Below the pieces are notes generated by a model, which had not been told where the DNA came from, ran no database searches, and was given only the letters and a program-made list of their open reading frames with translations. Source: Flavimaricola sp. (GTDB lineage: Bacteria; Pseudomonadota; Alphaproteobacteria; Rhodobacterales; Rhodobacteraceae). From it: 60,519 nucleotides of DNA. Within the stretch, counting starts at the first letter, position 1; every line of letters starts with the position of its first letter. The DNA lies in contig JAHDDU010000004.1 of the NCBI GenBank assembly GCA_020629175.1, positions 73,491 to 134,009 on the forward strand. The letters are read 5' to 3'. Positions 38,166 to 45,612 of the stretch are shown one piece after another. The translations under genes were made by a program, and so were the position numbers.

Positions 38166-38342
38166 ATGAAACATGTACCCAAAGAGACGACGGACGAGGC
38201 CCTCATTCAGGAGTTTCTGAACAAGGGCGGCAAGGTCAGCAAAGGCAAGACCAAGCCCCCCAAGCCCGAACTGGGGCTGAGCAAGAATGTTTGGGGACAA
38301 ACCCTGACCAAAGAAGAGAAAGCGGCCCGCGACAAGCCCTAG
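38166..38342 (+). CDS. Small basic protein, 58 aa, unknown function
   Basis: A 58-residue frame preceded by GGGAGGATGCC, a good ribosome-binding site. The N-terminal half is helical (TTDEALIQEFLNKGG); the middle is basic and Pro-rich (KVSKGKTKPPKPELGLS); and the end is acidic and basic (LTKEEKAARDKP). It has no membrane segment. Codon use looks like the neighbouring genes. It ends three bases before the stop of the convergent potA, which supports a genuine gene boundary. I know of no named family. Confidence 0.6.
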   Translation: MKHVPKETTDEALIQEFLNKGGKVSKGKTKPPKPELGLSKNVWGQTLTKEEKAARDKP

Positions 38343-38345
38343 GCC

Positions 38346-39545
38346 TCACTCCGGGGCGAGCACTACGAGCGAGCGTTCGTCCCAAATCACCTTGGTTGTC
38401 ACACCAACCTCCAGCACGGGGCGTCCGATCAGGTTCTTCATCGCCAGACGGATCGGCTCGGCGATCCCCTCGATCCGAACATCGTAGTACGTCATGTCGC
38501 CGTAGTAGACGACCTCATCAATGGTGGCGTCCACGGTCTGTTTATCGGTCTTCTCACCCGCAAACAGGAGGCTGAGTGTCTCAGGTCGAATGCCCACGAT
38601 GCACTCCGCCTGCCGCAACCCCTTTGGCACCTGCGATGTGGGCACGATGGCCCGGCCAAGGCCTGGGACCTGCACCTCAACACCCAGCTTGTACTCGGGC
38701 AGCGCCTTTGGGCCGCTGACGGGTGCAAAAGGCTGCTTTAGCCGATCGATCAGCCCCAACGGTTTGGCCGGTTTCGCGGCCACCTCCTCTGAGACATCGT
38801 CCGCAACACGCGCAGGCAGAAAGTTCATCAAGCCGATAAAGTCAGCCACTCGTTTGGAATTTGGGCGGCGGTAGAGGTCCTCGGGGTCGCCCAGTTGCCC
38901 AATCTCACCCTCAAACATTACGGCGATCCGGTCTGACATGACGAGCGCTTCTTCCTGATCGTGGGTGACCAGAATAAAGGTGATGCCCACGTCACGCTGT
39001 AGCTTGATCAATTCAACCTGCATCTGCTCGCGCATTTTGCGGTCCAGCGCAGAGAGCGGCTCGTCAAGCAGCAGCACCTTAGGTTTTAGGATCAGCGCAC
39101 GGGCCAGCGCGACGCGCTGCCTCTGCCCACCCGACAGCGCATGGGCGGCCCGCGCGCCATAGCCTGCAAGGCCCACCATCTGCAGCGCATCTTCGACGGC
39201 GGTGGCTTTCTCTGCCTTGCTCATCGCGGATTTCCGCAGACCAAAGCCCACATTCTCCGCCACGCTCAGATGCGGAAAGATCGCATAGCTCTGAAACACC
39301 ATGTTTGTGGGCCGCTGGTTCGCCGGCACACCGGACATGTCCGTATCTGAGATCATCAGAACACCAGAGGACACCTCTTCAAACCCGGCAATCGTGCGCA
39401 GCAAGGTCGTCTTGCCACAGCCAGACGGGCCAAGGAGTGAGAAAAACTCCCCCTCGTTGATCGTCAGGTCAATGTCCCGCAGCGCGTGGTAATCGCCGTA
39501 GTATTTGTTCACACCTTTCAGCGTAATCAGAGGCTTGGCGGTCAT
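38346..39545 (-). CDS. potA: Polyamine-type ABC transporter ATP-binding protein
   Basis: 399 residues. It powers uptake of spermidine/putrescine or a related cation. Walker A GPSGCGKT is at 39-46, Q-loop near VFQSYAIFP, signature LSGGQRQRVALARAL, Walker B VLLLDEPLSALD, and H-loop LVTHDQEEAL. A TOBE regulatory domain fills the C-terminal 130 residues. Its ATG overlaps the potC stop as ATGA. There is no gene for a periplasmic binding protein in the cluster. Confidence 0.88.
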   Translation of the reverse strand: MTAKPLITLKGVNKYYGDYHALRDIDLTINEGEFFSLLGPSGCGKTTLLRTIAGFEEVSSGVLMISDTDMSGVPANQRPTNMVFQSYAIFPHLSVAENVGFGLRKSAMSKAEKATAVEDALQMVGLAGYGARAAHALSGGQRQRVALARALILKPKVLLLDEPLSALDRKMREQMQVELIKLQRDVGITFILVTHDQEEALVMSDRIAVMFEGEIGQLGDPEDLYRRPNSKRVADFIGLMNFLPARVADDVSEEVAAKPAKPLGLIDRLKQPFAPVSGPKALPEYKLGVEVQVPGLGRAIVPTSQVPKGLRQAECIVGIRPETLSLLFAGEKTDKQTVDATIDEVVYYGDMTYYDVRIEGIAEPIRLAMKNLIGRPVLEVGVTTKVIWDERSLVVLAPE

Positions 39546-40342
39546 AGAAACCCTCCAGTGTCTTTGGTGCCTGTCCGGGCAAGACCCCGGCGACGAGCGA
39601 TTTCAGCCAGGGTGAGCAGCAGGATCGAAAGGGCGACGAGGATCGTCCCAAGCGCCATAACGACTGGGATCGACGCCGGGAACCGCAAAAGGCCCCAGAT
39701 GTAGACCGGCATCGTCGGGTTTGAGCCGGTCAGGAAAAAGGCGATGATGAATTCGTCCAAACTGATTGTGAAGGAGATCAAGAGAGATGAGATGATCCCC
39801 GGCGTCACCAGAGGTAGGATCACGAGCCGAAAGGCCGACCAACGGCTTTCCCCCAGATCAAGGGCGGCTTCCTCAAGGCTTGGGTCGATGTTCTGAAAAG
39901 CTCCATTGAGGATTGCGATGCTGAACGGCGTGCAGATTAGGACATGGGCGGCAATGATCGACCAGTTGGACAAATCCAACCCGAGGATCTGCCGTAACAC
40001 GATGAGGAGAGACACAGCCACGATGATCTCAGGCAACACCAGCGGCAGCATGACAAACCCCAAGATGCCCCGCTTCCCCGGGAAATGCGCCATAGCGCCC
40101 GCCCGCGCCGCGCAAACGCCGAGGATGGTGGAAAAGATAGCCGTCAGGCTGGCAATGATCAGCGAGTTTTTCACGGCCGTATGCAGCGCCGTCGTCGTCG
40201 CAAGTTCACTAAACCACTGGGTGCTGAACCCCTGAAGTGGGAAAGCAATCACGGTGCCATCGTTAAACGCAAAGAGCGGTAGTAGCACGATAGGTGCATA
40301 CAAAAAGATAAGATATGCAATGGCATAGACGCGCAACTTCAT
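39542..40342 (-). CDS. potC: Polyamine-type ABC transporter permease (PotC-like)
   Basis: 266 residues from ATG 40342, chosen for its ATGA overlap with the potB stop; an ATG six codons earlier is inside potB. There are six membrane helices and the EAA loop QNIDPSLEEAALDLGESRWSAFRLVILPLVTPG, which docks to PotA. It pairs with PotB to form the transport channel. Confidence 0.87.
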   Translation of the reverse strand: MKLRVYAIAYLIFLYAPIVLLPLFAFNDGTVIAFPLQGFSTQWFSELATTTALHTAVKNSLIIASLTAIFSTILGVCAARAGAMAHFPGKRGILGFVMLPLVLPEIIVAVSLLIVLRQILGLDLSNWSIIAAHVLICTPFSIAILNGAFQNIDPSLEEAALDLGESRWSAFRLVILPLVTPGIISSLLISFTISLDEFIIAFFLTGSNPTMPVYIWGLLRFPASIPVVMALGTILVALSILLLTLAEIARRRGLARTGTKDTGGFL

Positions 40343-41268
40343 GTCCGCGCCCTCAGCCATTTGCGGTTCAGCCAGATAAAGACCAAGGCGATTATCGTGA
40401 CCGAGACCATCGCAGTTAGGGCCAAAGCGGCCCCCAACGGTGCGTTATTAAGCGCCAGAAACTGCGTCTGGATCATATTGGCGATCAGCTGCCCGCCCGC
40501 TCCGCCCATCAGCGCCGGGGTCACATAATCGCCAATCGTCGGGATAAAGACGATCAGCACCGCCGCCACAACGCCGGGCATCGCCAGAGGCAGCGTGACG
40601 CGAAAGAATGTGCGAAGACGGGTTTCGCCCAGATCCTGCGACGCCTCGAGCAGGCTGCGGTCAATCTTTTCCAGAGCCACAAAGATCGGCAGGATCGCAA
40701 AAGGCGCAAAAGCATGGGCGAGCGTGATGATTACCGCGTTGATGTTATAAAGGATAAACGTCAGCGGCTCGTCTATCAGGCCGATGTTGATCAGGCTCGC
40801 GTTCACCACGCCGTTGTAACCAAGGATGACTTTCCACAAAAACACACGGATCAGATAGCTCGTCCAGAACGGGATGGTGATCAGGAAAAGCCAGAGCGAT
40901 TTACGGCTGGGCGAGACATGGAACGAGATGAAATACGCCACCGGAAACGCAAGGATTACCGTCACTGCCGTTACAAAGAGCGAGACGTAGAGCGACCGCC
41001 CCAACAGCGTGAGATAGATCGTATTTCCAATGGTTTGCAGGTTCTCCCACAGCCCCGCACCCGGCACCCATTTCTCGGTTGCAAACACCTCGCGGTAGTT
41101 ATCGAGCGTGGCGGTGCGGTCGATTGTCATGAAATCCTGTGTCCAAAAGGAAAACAGGACAATGGCGAAGAGCGGCAAAGCCAGAAGGAGAACCGCATAG
41201 AGGAAAGGCGGAGATAACAGCAGCGCAGCGCGGCGGCGCTCACTCATTGCCAATCGCGGTCGTTTCAT
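40339..41268 (-). CDS. potB: Polyamine-type ABC transporter permease (PotB-like)
   Basis: 309 residues, six membrane helices, and the EAA loop EKIDRSLLEASQDLGETRLRTFFRVTLPLAMPG. It is the first gene of potB-potC-potA, all translationally coupled by ATGA overlaps. A second ATG seven codons in is possible. Immediately before the start lies a perfect 10-base inverted repeat (41275-41318) that includes the only G-rich stretch able to act as a ribosome-binding site. Confidence 0.87.
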   Translation of the reverse strand: MKRPRLAMSERRRAALLLSPPFLYAVLLLALPLFAIVLFSFWTQDFMTIDRTATLDNYREVFATEKWVPGAGLWENLQTIGNTIYLTLLGRSLYVSLFVTAVTVILAFPVAYFISFHVSPSRKSLWLFLITIPFWTSYLIRVFLWKVILGYNGVVNASLINIGLIDEPLTFILYNINAVIITLAHAFAPFAILPIFVALEKIDRSLLEASQDLGETRLRTFFRVTLPLAMPGVVAAVLIVFIPTIGDYVTPALMGGAGGQLIANMIQTQFLALNNAPLGAALALTAMVSVTIIALVFIWLNRKWLRART

Positions 41269-41274
41269 CGGTCT

Positions 41275-41318
41275 TCGGCCCCCAACGCGGTGTCTGCATT
41301 GATGCTGATGGGGGCCGA
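41275..41318 (-). repeat. 10-base perfect inverted repeat over the potB ribosome-binding region
   Basis: TCGGCCCCCA (41275-41284) and TGGGGGCCGA (41309-41318) are exact reverse complements with a 24-base loop. In the mRNA the arm nearer the start ends six bases before the potB ATG and contains GGGGG. No T run follows, so it does not look like a standard terminator. Confidence 0.6.
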
Positions 41319-41366
41319 AAGTGCAATGGCAAATTCCTTACCCGCGCAAGGCGCGTGAGGAAACCA

Positions 41367-41957
41367 TCACGCGCGACGGCGCAGGGCCGCCAATCCGGCC
41401 AGCCCCAAAAGGCCAAGGCCGAACCCGGCAGGCAGCGGTACAGGCGCCAATTGGCCCCGGATTTCGCCGCCGTTAAAGGCATCGGTGTGGACGTTGATAT
41501 AGGACCCACCTGCCTGAAGATCAGCAAGGTAGTTCGCAAAGCTGAGCGTCGTGCCGCTTGTCGCGGCTGCGTCCGAATAGGCGTAGTCACTCACCAATAG
41601 CGAAAAGCCGGTGGCGGTATCGCTGTACGTCGCCAGATCAAACGCAAACGGCACTACGACCGGGCCATTGGCACCTACGTCGCCGTCATGCAGGTGGATC
41701 GGACCAACCGGTGCTTCGACCAATGTGTCCCAAAGGTCATCGAGCGAAATGCCGATGACGTTGAGTGAAAAGGTCAGGGTTTGTGCGCTGTCATCGACGG
41801 ACAGCGTGGCCGTGCCGGTCGCATCCGTGTCTGCCGCTGGTGTGTGCTGTTCACCCGAAAGCGTTGACGTAAAGCTGAACACAGCGGCTGAAGCGGTCGT
41901 CGGAAGGGCGAAGGCTGCAGAACATGCAGTCGCTGTCAGTAGTGCTTTGATTTTCAT
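41367..41957 (-). CDS. CHRD-domain protein with VPLPA-type C-terminal sorting signal
   Basis: 196 residues from ATG 41957, with GGGA upstream. A signal peptide (1-23, ending TASA) leads into a CHRD domain, a beta-rich module also found in chordin (FSFTSTLSGEQHTPAAD, PIHLHDGDVGANGPV, YINVHTDAFNGGEIRGQL). The tail is VPLPAGFG at 173-180, then a hydrophobic helix (LGLLGLAGLAAL) and RRR at the end. This tripartite tail matches the VPLPA-CTERM variant of PEP-CTERM signals handled by exosortases in alphaproteobacteria. It is probably a surface or exopolysaccharide-associated protein. Confidence 0.82.
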   Translation of the reverse strand: MKIKALLTATACSAAFALPTTASAAVFSFTSTLSGEQHTPAADTDATGTATLSVDDSAQTLTFSLNVIGISLDDLWDTLVEAPVGPIHLHDGDVGANGPVVVPFAFDLATYSDTATGFSLLVSDYAYSDAAATSGTTLSFANYLADLQAGGSYINVHTDAFNGGEIRGQLAPVPLPAGFGLGLLGLAGLAALRRRA

Positions 41958-42053
41958 ACCAAAATTCCCATTTATGCACGGCGTCGTTCTGACACCGTTA
42001 AACAATTCACGGGTTGGCTGTGAAATAGTTTCACAAACAAGAACAATAAACAT

Positions 42054-42083
42054 GAAAAAAGGGCGGCCCAATGGACCGCCCTT
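42054..42083 (-). terminator. Rho-independent terminator after rpsI
   Basis: On the minus strand AAGGGCGG (complement of 42076-42083) pairs with CCGCCCTT (complement of 42059-42066), and a run of T follows (A run at 42055-42060 on the plus strand). It starts 21 bases after the rpsI stop. Confidence 0.85.
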
Positions 42084-42104
42084 CTCGAAAATCTATGCGA
42101 GCGA

Positions 42105-42617
42105 TTAACGCTTGGAGAACTGGAAGCTCCGGCGGGCTTTGGCCTTACCGTACTTCTTACGCTCAACAACGCGGCTGTCGCGTGTCAGGAAGCCTGCGGC
42201 CTTGAGCGCGCCACGCAGCGACGGATCGTAAAGCTGCAGCGCTTTGGAGATACCGTGCTTGACCGCACCGGCCTGACCGGACAGACCGCCGCCTTTGACG
42301 GTGGCGTTCACATCGAACTGACCAGAGACACCGGCAACCGAGAACGGCTGCGCGAGGATCATCTGAAGAACCGGGCGGGCAAAGTATGTGTTCATCTCTT
42401 TGCCGTTCACGGTGACTTTGCCCGACCCAGGCTTGATCCAAACGCGGGCAACAGCGTCTTTACGCTTGCCTGTGGCGTAGGACCGGCCAAGCTCGTCACG
42501 GACAGGCTCGCGGTGGATGGTTTCAACAGCGGGGGCTGCGGCAGCATCGTCAGCGGCGGCAGGTGTGCCGGTTGCGACTTGGCCCAGCTCTTCGAGCGAA
42601 TTGACTTGATCGGCCAT
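42105..42617 (-). CDS. rpsI: 30S ribosomal protein S9
   Basis: 170 residues. The core S9 fold begins near 46 ([17 protein letters not shown]) and ends with the conserved basic tail [17 protein letters not shown] that reaches the P-site tRNA. The first 45 residues are an Ala/Glu-rich extension not found in E. coli S9 (130 residues) but seen in alphaproteobacteria. The ATG overlaps the rplM stop by one base (TAATG). Confidence 0.97.
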   Translation of the reverse strand: MADQVNSLEELGQVATGTPAAADDAAAAPAVETIHREPVRDELGRSYATGKRKDAVARVWIKPGSGKVTVNGKEMNTYFARPVLQMILAQPFSVAGVSGQFDVNATVKGGGLSGQAGAVKHGISKALQLYDPSLRGALKAAGFLTRDSRVVERKKYGKAKARRSFQFSKR

Positions 42618-43078
42618 TATGCAGTCCTCGTGTTTTTCTTGTTCATGGCTTTGACGTCCAGAACTTCGGGCTTCTGCGCTTCCATGCCGTGCTCGGCACC
42701 TGCAAACACGCGGATGTTTGTCATCTGCTGACGCGACAGCTTGCCACCGGGCAGCATGCGCTTGACAGCTTGCATGATGACACGCTCGGGGTACTTGCCC
42801 TCGAGGATTTCACCCTTGGTGCGGGACTTGATGCCGCCGACGTAGCCGGTGTGCCAGTAGACATTCTCGTCACGCTTGTTGCCGGTCATCTGGACCTTTT
42901 CAGCGTTGATGACGATGACGTTGTCGCCCATGTCCATGTGCGGTGTGAAAGAGGGCTTGTGCTTGCCCCGGAGACGCATCGCGATGATCGACGCAAGACG
43001 GCCCAGAACAACGCCTTCGGCGTCGATCAGGATCCACTTTTTCTCGATATCGCTTGGCGTAGCGGTAAAGGTTTTCAT
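42617..43078 (-). CDS. rplM: 50S ribosomal protein L13
   Basis: 153 residues from ATG 43078; a longer frame upstream lacks support. [30 protein letters not shown] and [18 protein letters not shown] are L13 hallmarks, as is [20 protein letters not shown]. It is an early-assembling 23S rRNA-binding protein, and L13-S9 is a near-universal operon. A good promoter lies about 55 bases upstream. Confidence 0.97.
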   Translation of the reverse strand: MKTFTATPSDIEKKWILIDAEGVVLGRLASIIAMRLRGKHKPSFTPHMDMGDNVIVINAEKVQMTGNKRDENVYWHTGYVGGIKSRTKGEILEGKYPERVIMQAVKRMLPGGKLSRQQMTNIRVFAGAEHGMEAQKPEVLDVKAMNKKNTRTA

Positions 43079-43132
43079 GTGTGTGACCTGTGTTTTGGAG
43101 CGCGCGTGCACCCCTGTCATTCGGATGAGCGG

Positions 43133-43160
43133 TGTATAAAGGGTCTGCGCGTGCAATCAA
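43133..43160 (-). promoter_or_regulatory. Predicted sigma-70-type promoter of rplM-rpsI
   Basis: On the minus strand TTGATT (43155-43160) and TATACA (43133-43138) are 16 bases apart. This would give a leader of about 50 bases before the rplM ATG. Confidence 0.5.
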
Positions 43161-43230
43161 GGCCTTTTGGCTGCGCAAAATGCAGCAAAAACAATGTACT
43201 ACAAATTAGGTATTATAATACCCCACGCAT

Positions 43231-44655
43231 TTAGACGGCAAATCGTTCCGGAGGGCTGTCTAGCAGATTGCGCAGTTTATGCATGGCACCCACAAAATAC
43301 TCATGGCTGACTTGCCCATTGATTGCAATTCGTACCGCATGCGTTGTCCGGCTGTCGCGCAATGCAAAATCATCTGCGGATTTGATCAGCACGCCGGCCA
43401 TATCGGCCGCCTGACAAAACTCGCCCACGCGCCAGCCTTCGGGCAGGTGCAAAAAGAGGAACGGCACATCCTCGGACCATTCCAGCTGGTGCGTGCCAAG
43501 AATGTTTACTGCGGCGCGAACGTCTTGGGCGATGCGGTCCTTCACGCCGTCAATCACCGCCGGTAGCTCTGGGGCCTTCATCATCTCTACGTACAGGTCG
43601 GTTATCAGCTGCGTGACGCCAAAGGCGTTGAACGTGGCCGTTCGGGCCAAAGTGTCCGCCCACCCGCGCGCCGCCACGGCAAAGCCGATCCGCAACGCAG
43701 CCGTGATGGATTTAGATGGCGAGGTCACATACCAGCCGAGGTCGGGTACGAGCGCCCGGTAACTTGGCCCGCGGTAGCGCGTCCGCATCAGGCGGTAGCA
43801 ATCATCATCAAGGATATGCACACCATACCGCCCCGCGATCCGCGCAATCTCTTCCCGGCGGGCAATGCTGGTGGTCTTCACTGTCGGGTTGCACACCTCC
43901 GCCGAGGTGCAGAACAGTTTGACACTCTTGGCTTTGACAAGAGCCTCAAAGGCTGCTGCATCTGGCCCCTCATCATCCCATGGCACGGCGACAACTTCGC
44001 CTCGCGAGATCAGCGCAGCCGATCGGTAACCGCCATAGCCAAGCGCGTCCATCGCGATCACGGGGTGCGCGCCCCTTAAGACGGTTTGCAGGATCATCGT
44101 GATTGCATTCTGGCCGCCATTGGCCACAACGATATCATCGGCAGTGCACGGTCCCGTATGATCCTGATCTAACGTGCTCAGGTGCATGGCGCGGGCGGCG
44201 TGGTCTGAGGTGCGAGTAGGATAGCGCAACAGGCTCTCCGGTGACATCGTCTGAGCAAGCCGCGCCATCCCGTCACGGATCAGGGCCACCTGCCCCATGT
44301 CGGGCATCTTTGGGCTGAGCAGATGGGCCTTTTCCGGTGTGTCCAGCACAGGGTCCATCATCGGCGGCACCCAGGGTTTGCGCTCCACCGGCGCGCTGGG
44401 TCCTTTACTCACAAAGGTGCCGCGCCCGACACCAGCAACAAGCCGCCCTTCATCCGTCAGCACCGAATAGGCCCGCGCCACCGTGCCAGGCGTTACGCCG
44501 AGGCGGTAGCCAAGCTCCCGCACAGGCGGCATTTGCGAGCCGGGTGTCAATTGACCCGACACAATCCCCTCACGAATGGCCTGTGCAAGCGCCTTGTACT
44601 TGGAACGGCCTGCACCAGAAAGATCAGGATGCCAAATTGTATCGGATACAATCAT
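43231..44655 (-). CDS. MocR-type regulator (GntR winged helix plus PLP aminotransferase domain)
   Basis: 474 residues from ATG 44655, with GGAG ten bases upstream. The N-terminal winged helix (about 15-85) contains MPPVRELGYRLGVTPGTVARAYSVL. A class I aminotransferase-like domain follows, with the PLP lysine in SPSKSITAALRIGFAV and the cofactor-contact stretch DDDCYRLMRT. MocR proteins use bound PLP and an amino compound as the signal. It is divergent from a DUF1127 gene, and the start codon abuts a perfect 17-base palindrome. Autoregulation is likely. The effector is unknown. Confidence 0.9.
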   Translation of the reverse strand: MIVSDTIWHPDLSGAGRSKYKALAQAIREGIVSGQLTPGSQMPPVRELGYRLGVTPGTVARAYSVLTDEGRLVAGVGRGTFVSKGPSAPVERKPWVPPMMDPVLDTPEKAHLLSPKMPDMGQVALIRDGMARLAQTMSPESLLRYPTRTSDHAARAMHLSTLDQDHTGPCTADDIVVANGGQNAITMILQTVLRGAHPVIAMDALGYGGYRSAALISRGEVVAVPWDDEGPDAAAFEALVKAKSVKLFCTSAEVCNPTVKTTSIARREEIARIAGRYGVHILDDDCYRLMRTRYRGPSYRALVPDLGWYVTSPSKSITAALRIGFAVAARGWADTLARTATFNAFGVTQLITDLYVEMMKAPELPAVIDGVKDRIAQDVRAAVNILGTHQLEWSEDVPFLFLHLPEGWRVGEFCQAADMAGVLIKSADDFALRDSRTTHAVRIAINGQVSHEYFVGAMHKLRNLLDSPPERFAV

Positions 44656-44725
44656 TTTCTGGACGCTCCATCTCATGCTTTGTATCGTTTATTTGTATCA
44701 AGACGGTACATTGTGTCAATACAAT
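44636..44725. promoter_or_regulatory. Array of TTGTATC half-sites between mocR and the DUF1127 gene
   Basis: A perfect palindrome ATTGTATCGGATACAAT covers 44636-44652, inside the first codons of mocR. Direct copies TTTGTATC stand at 44679-44686 and 44692-44699, 13 bases apart. A diverged inverted pair, TTGTGTCAATACAA, is at 44711-44724. Repeats of one half-site in direct and inverted order fit MocR operators as known for PdxR and GabR. Confidence 0.65.
44692..44719 (-). promoter_or_regulatory. Predicted mocR promoter, overlapped by half-sites
   Basis: On the minus strand TTGACA (44714-44719) and TACAAA (44692-44697) are 16 bases apart. One TTTGTATC half-site covers the -10 element, and the diverged inverted pair covers the -35. 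Binding there would block mocR transcription. Confidence 0.5.
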
Positions 44726-44740
44726 TTAAGGAGATGTTCC

Positions 44741-44968
44741 ATGTCACATGCGCAGACACCCGCGCTCATCGCCGCCCTCTCTCGGGGCCAACGCCTTCCA
44801 ATGGTGGCAGAGCTGGCCGTGGCGTTTGCGGTGGTTGTGACGAAATGGGACACCCGACGCCGCACGCGAAAATCGCTCTCGCACCTCGATCCGCACTTGC
44901 TTCAGGATATCGGCCTTTCGTCACATGATGCCCGAACCGAAGCTGAGCGCCCGTTTTGGAAGGCCTGA
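44741..44968 (+). CDS. DUF1127 family small protein
   Basis: 75 residues from ATG 44741, preceded by AAGGAG. The C-terminal half carries the DUF1127 motif (about 38-60): a basic run DTRRRTRKSL, then LDPHLLQDIGLS. The N-terminal half includes a hydrophobic stretch, VAELAVAFAVVVTKW. Some DUF1127 proteins bind RNA (one is known in Rhodobacter); others affect phosphate or stress responses in rhizobia. It is divergent from the MocR gene and probably regulated by it, and a strong terminator follows. Confidence 0.85.
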   Translation: MSHAQTPALIAALSRGQRLPMVAELAVAFAVVVTKWDTRRRTRKSLSHLDPHLLQDIGLSSHDARTEAERPFWKA

Positions 44969-44996
44969 CCAACTCTTCCCGGCCCTTCCCACCTGC

Positions 44997-45025
44997 GGGG
45001 GCGGACAACGTCTGCCCCCTTTTTT
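44997..45025 (+). terminator. Strong Rho-independent terminator after the DUF1127 gene
   Basis: GGGGGCGGAC (44997-45006) pairs with GTCTGCCCCC (45010-45019) around the loop AAC, followed by six T residues. The T run reaches into the stop codon of the convergent thioesterase gene. Confidence 0.9.
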
Positions 45026-45452
45026 ACGTCTCTGGCTTTGGCGGAATGGCGTAAGTCATGCTGGCCCGGGCCACCGGTGCGTCCAGCCCCTCGCTGTAGA
45101 TCAAGGCATCCGCGACAGCCAATTGTCGCCCGAGCTTGAGCAGCCGTACCTCACAAAGCAGATCCACACCCGCCGCCGGTTTGCGCATGAAATCAATGCT
45201 GCAATTGGTTGTCACCGCCAAAGCCACGGGTCCGATCATGGACAGGATCGCCAAGTAGACACCGACATCCGCCAAGGCAAACATTGACGGGCCAGACACG
45301 GTGCCACCAGGCCGCAAATGCGCTTCCTCGGGCGTCATCCGAACGGTCAGTGACATAGGCGCCACCTTCTCAATCTGAAACGCTTCTCCGACTTGGGGAA
45401 AATCGCTCTTGAGAAAAGCTGTCAGTGCCTCCGAATCCATCTTGATTTCCAT
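45024..45452 (-). CDS. PaaI-type hotdog-fold thioesterase
   Basis: 142 residues, the usual size for a hotdog thioesterase that hydrolyses acyl-CoA. The family signature is LRPGGTVSGPSMFALADVGVYLAILSMIG, containing the G-x-x-x-G-P region and acidic catalytic residue D63. CSIDFMRKPAAG follows. GGAGGG precedes the ATG; an alternative ATG is at the fifth codon. It is a single gene with a 160-base, feature-free gap upstream. The natural substrate is unknown. Confidence 0.82.
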   Translation of the reverse strand: MEIKMDSEALTAFLKSDFPQVGEAFQIEKVAPMSLTVRMTPEEAHLRPGGTVSGPSMFALADVGVYLAILSMIGPVALAVTTNCSIDFMRKPAAGVDLLCEVRLLKLGRQLAVADALIYSEGLDAPVARASMTYAIPPKPET

Positions 45453-45612
45453 GTGTCCCTCCGGCCCTGCCTCCTCTTAGCATTGCCGGTGAAACTCTTT
45501 GGGGGCAAGCAAGTCTATTCTCCGCCCAGAGCGATCACGACAACGACGCGCGGGTGACGCTAATTGCGAGGGGCGACGCCACATTCCCAAAAAAGCATTC
45601 GACCAATTGGAT

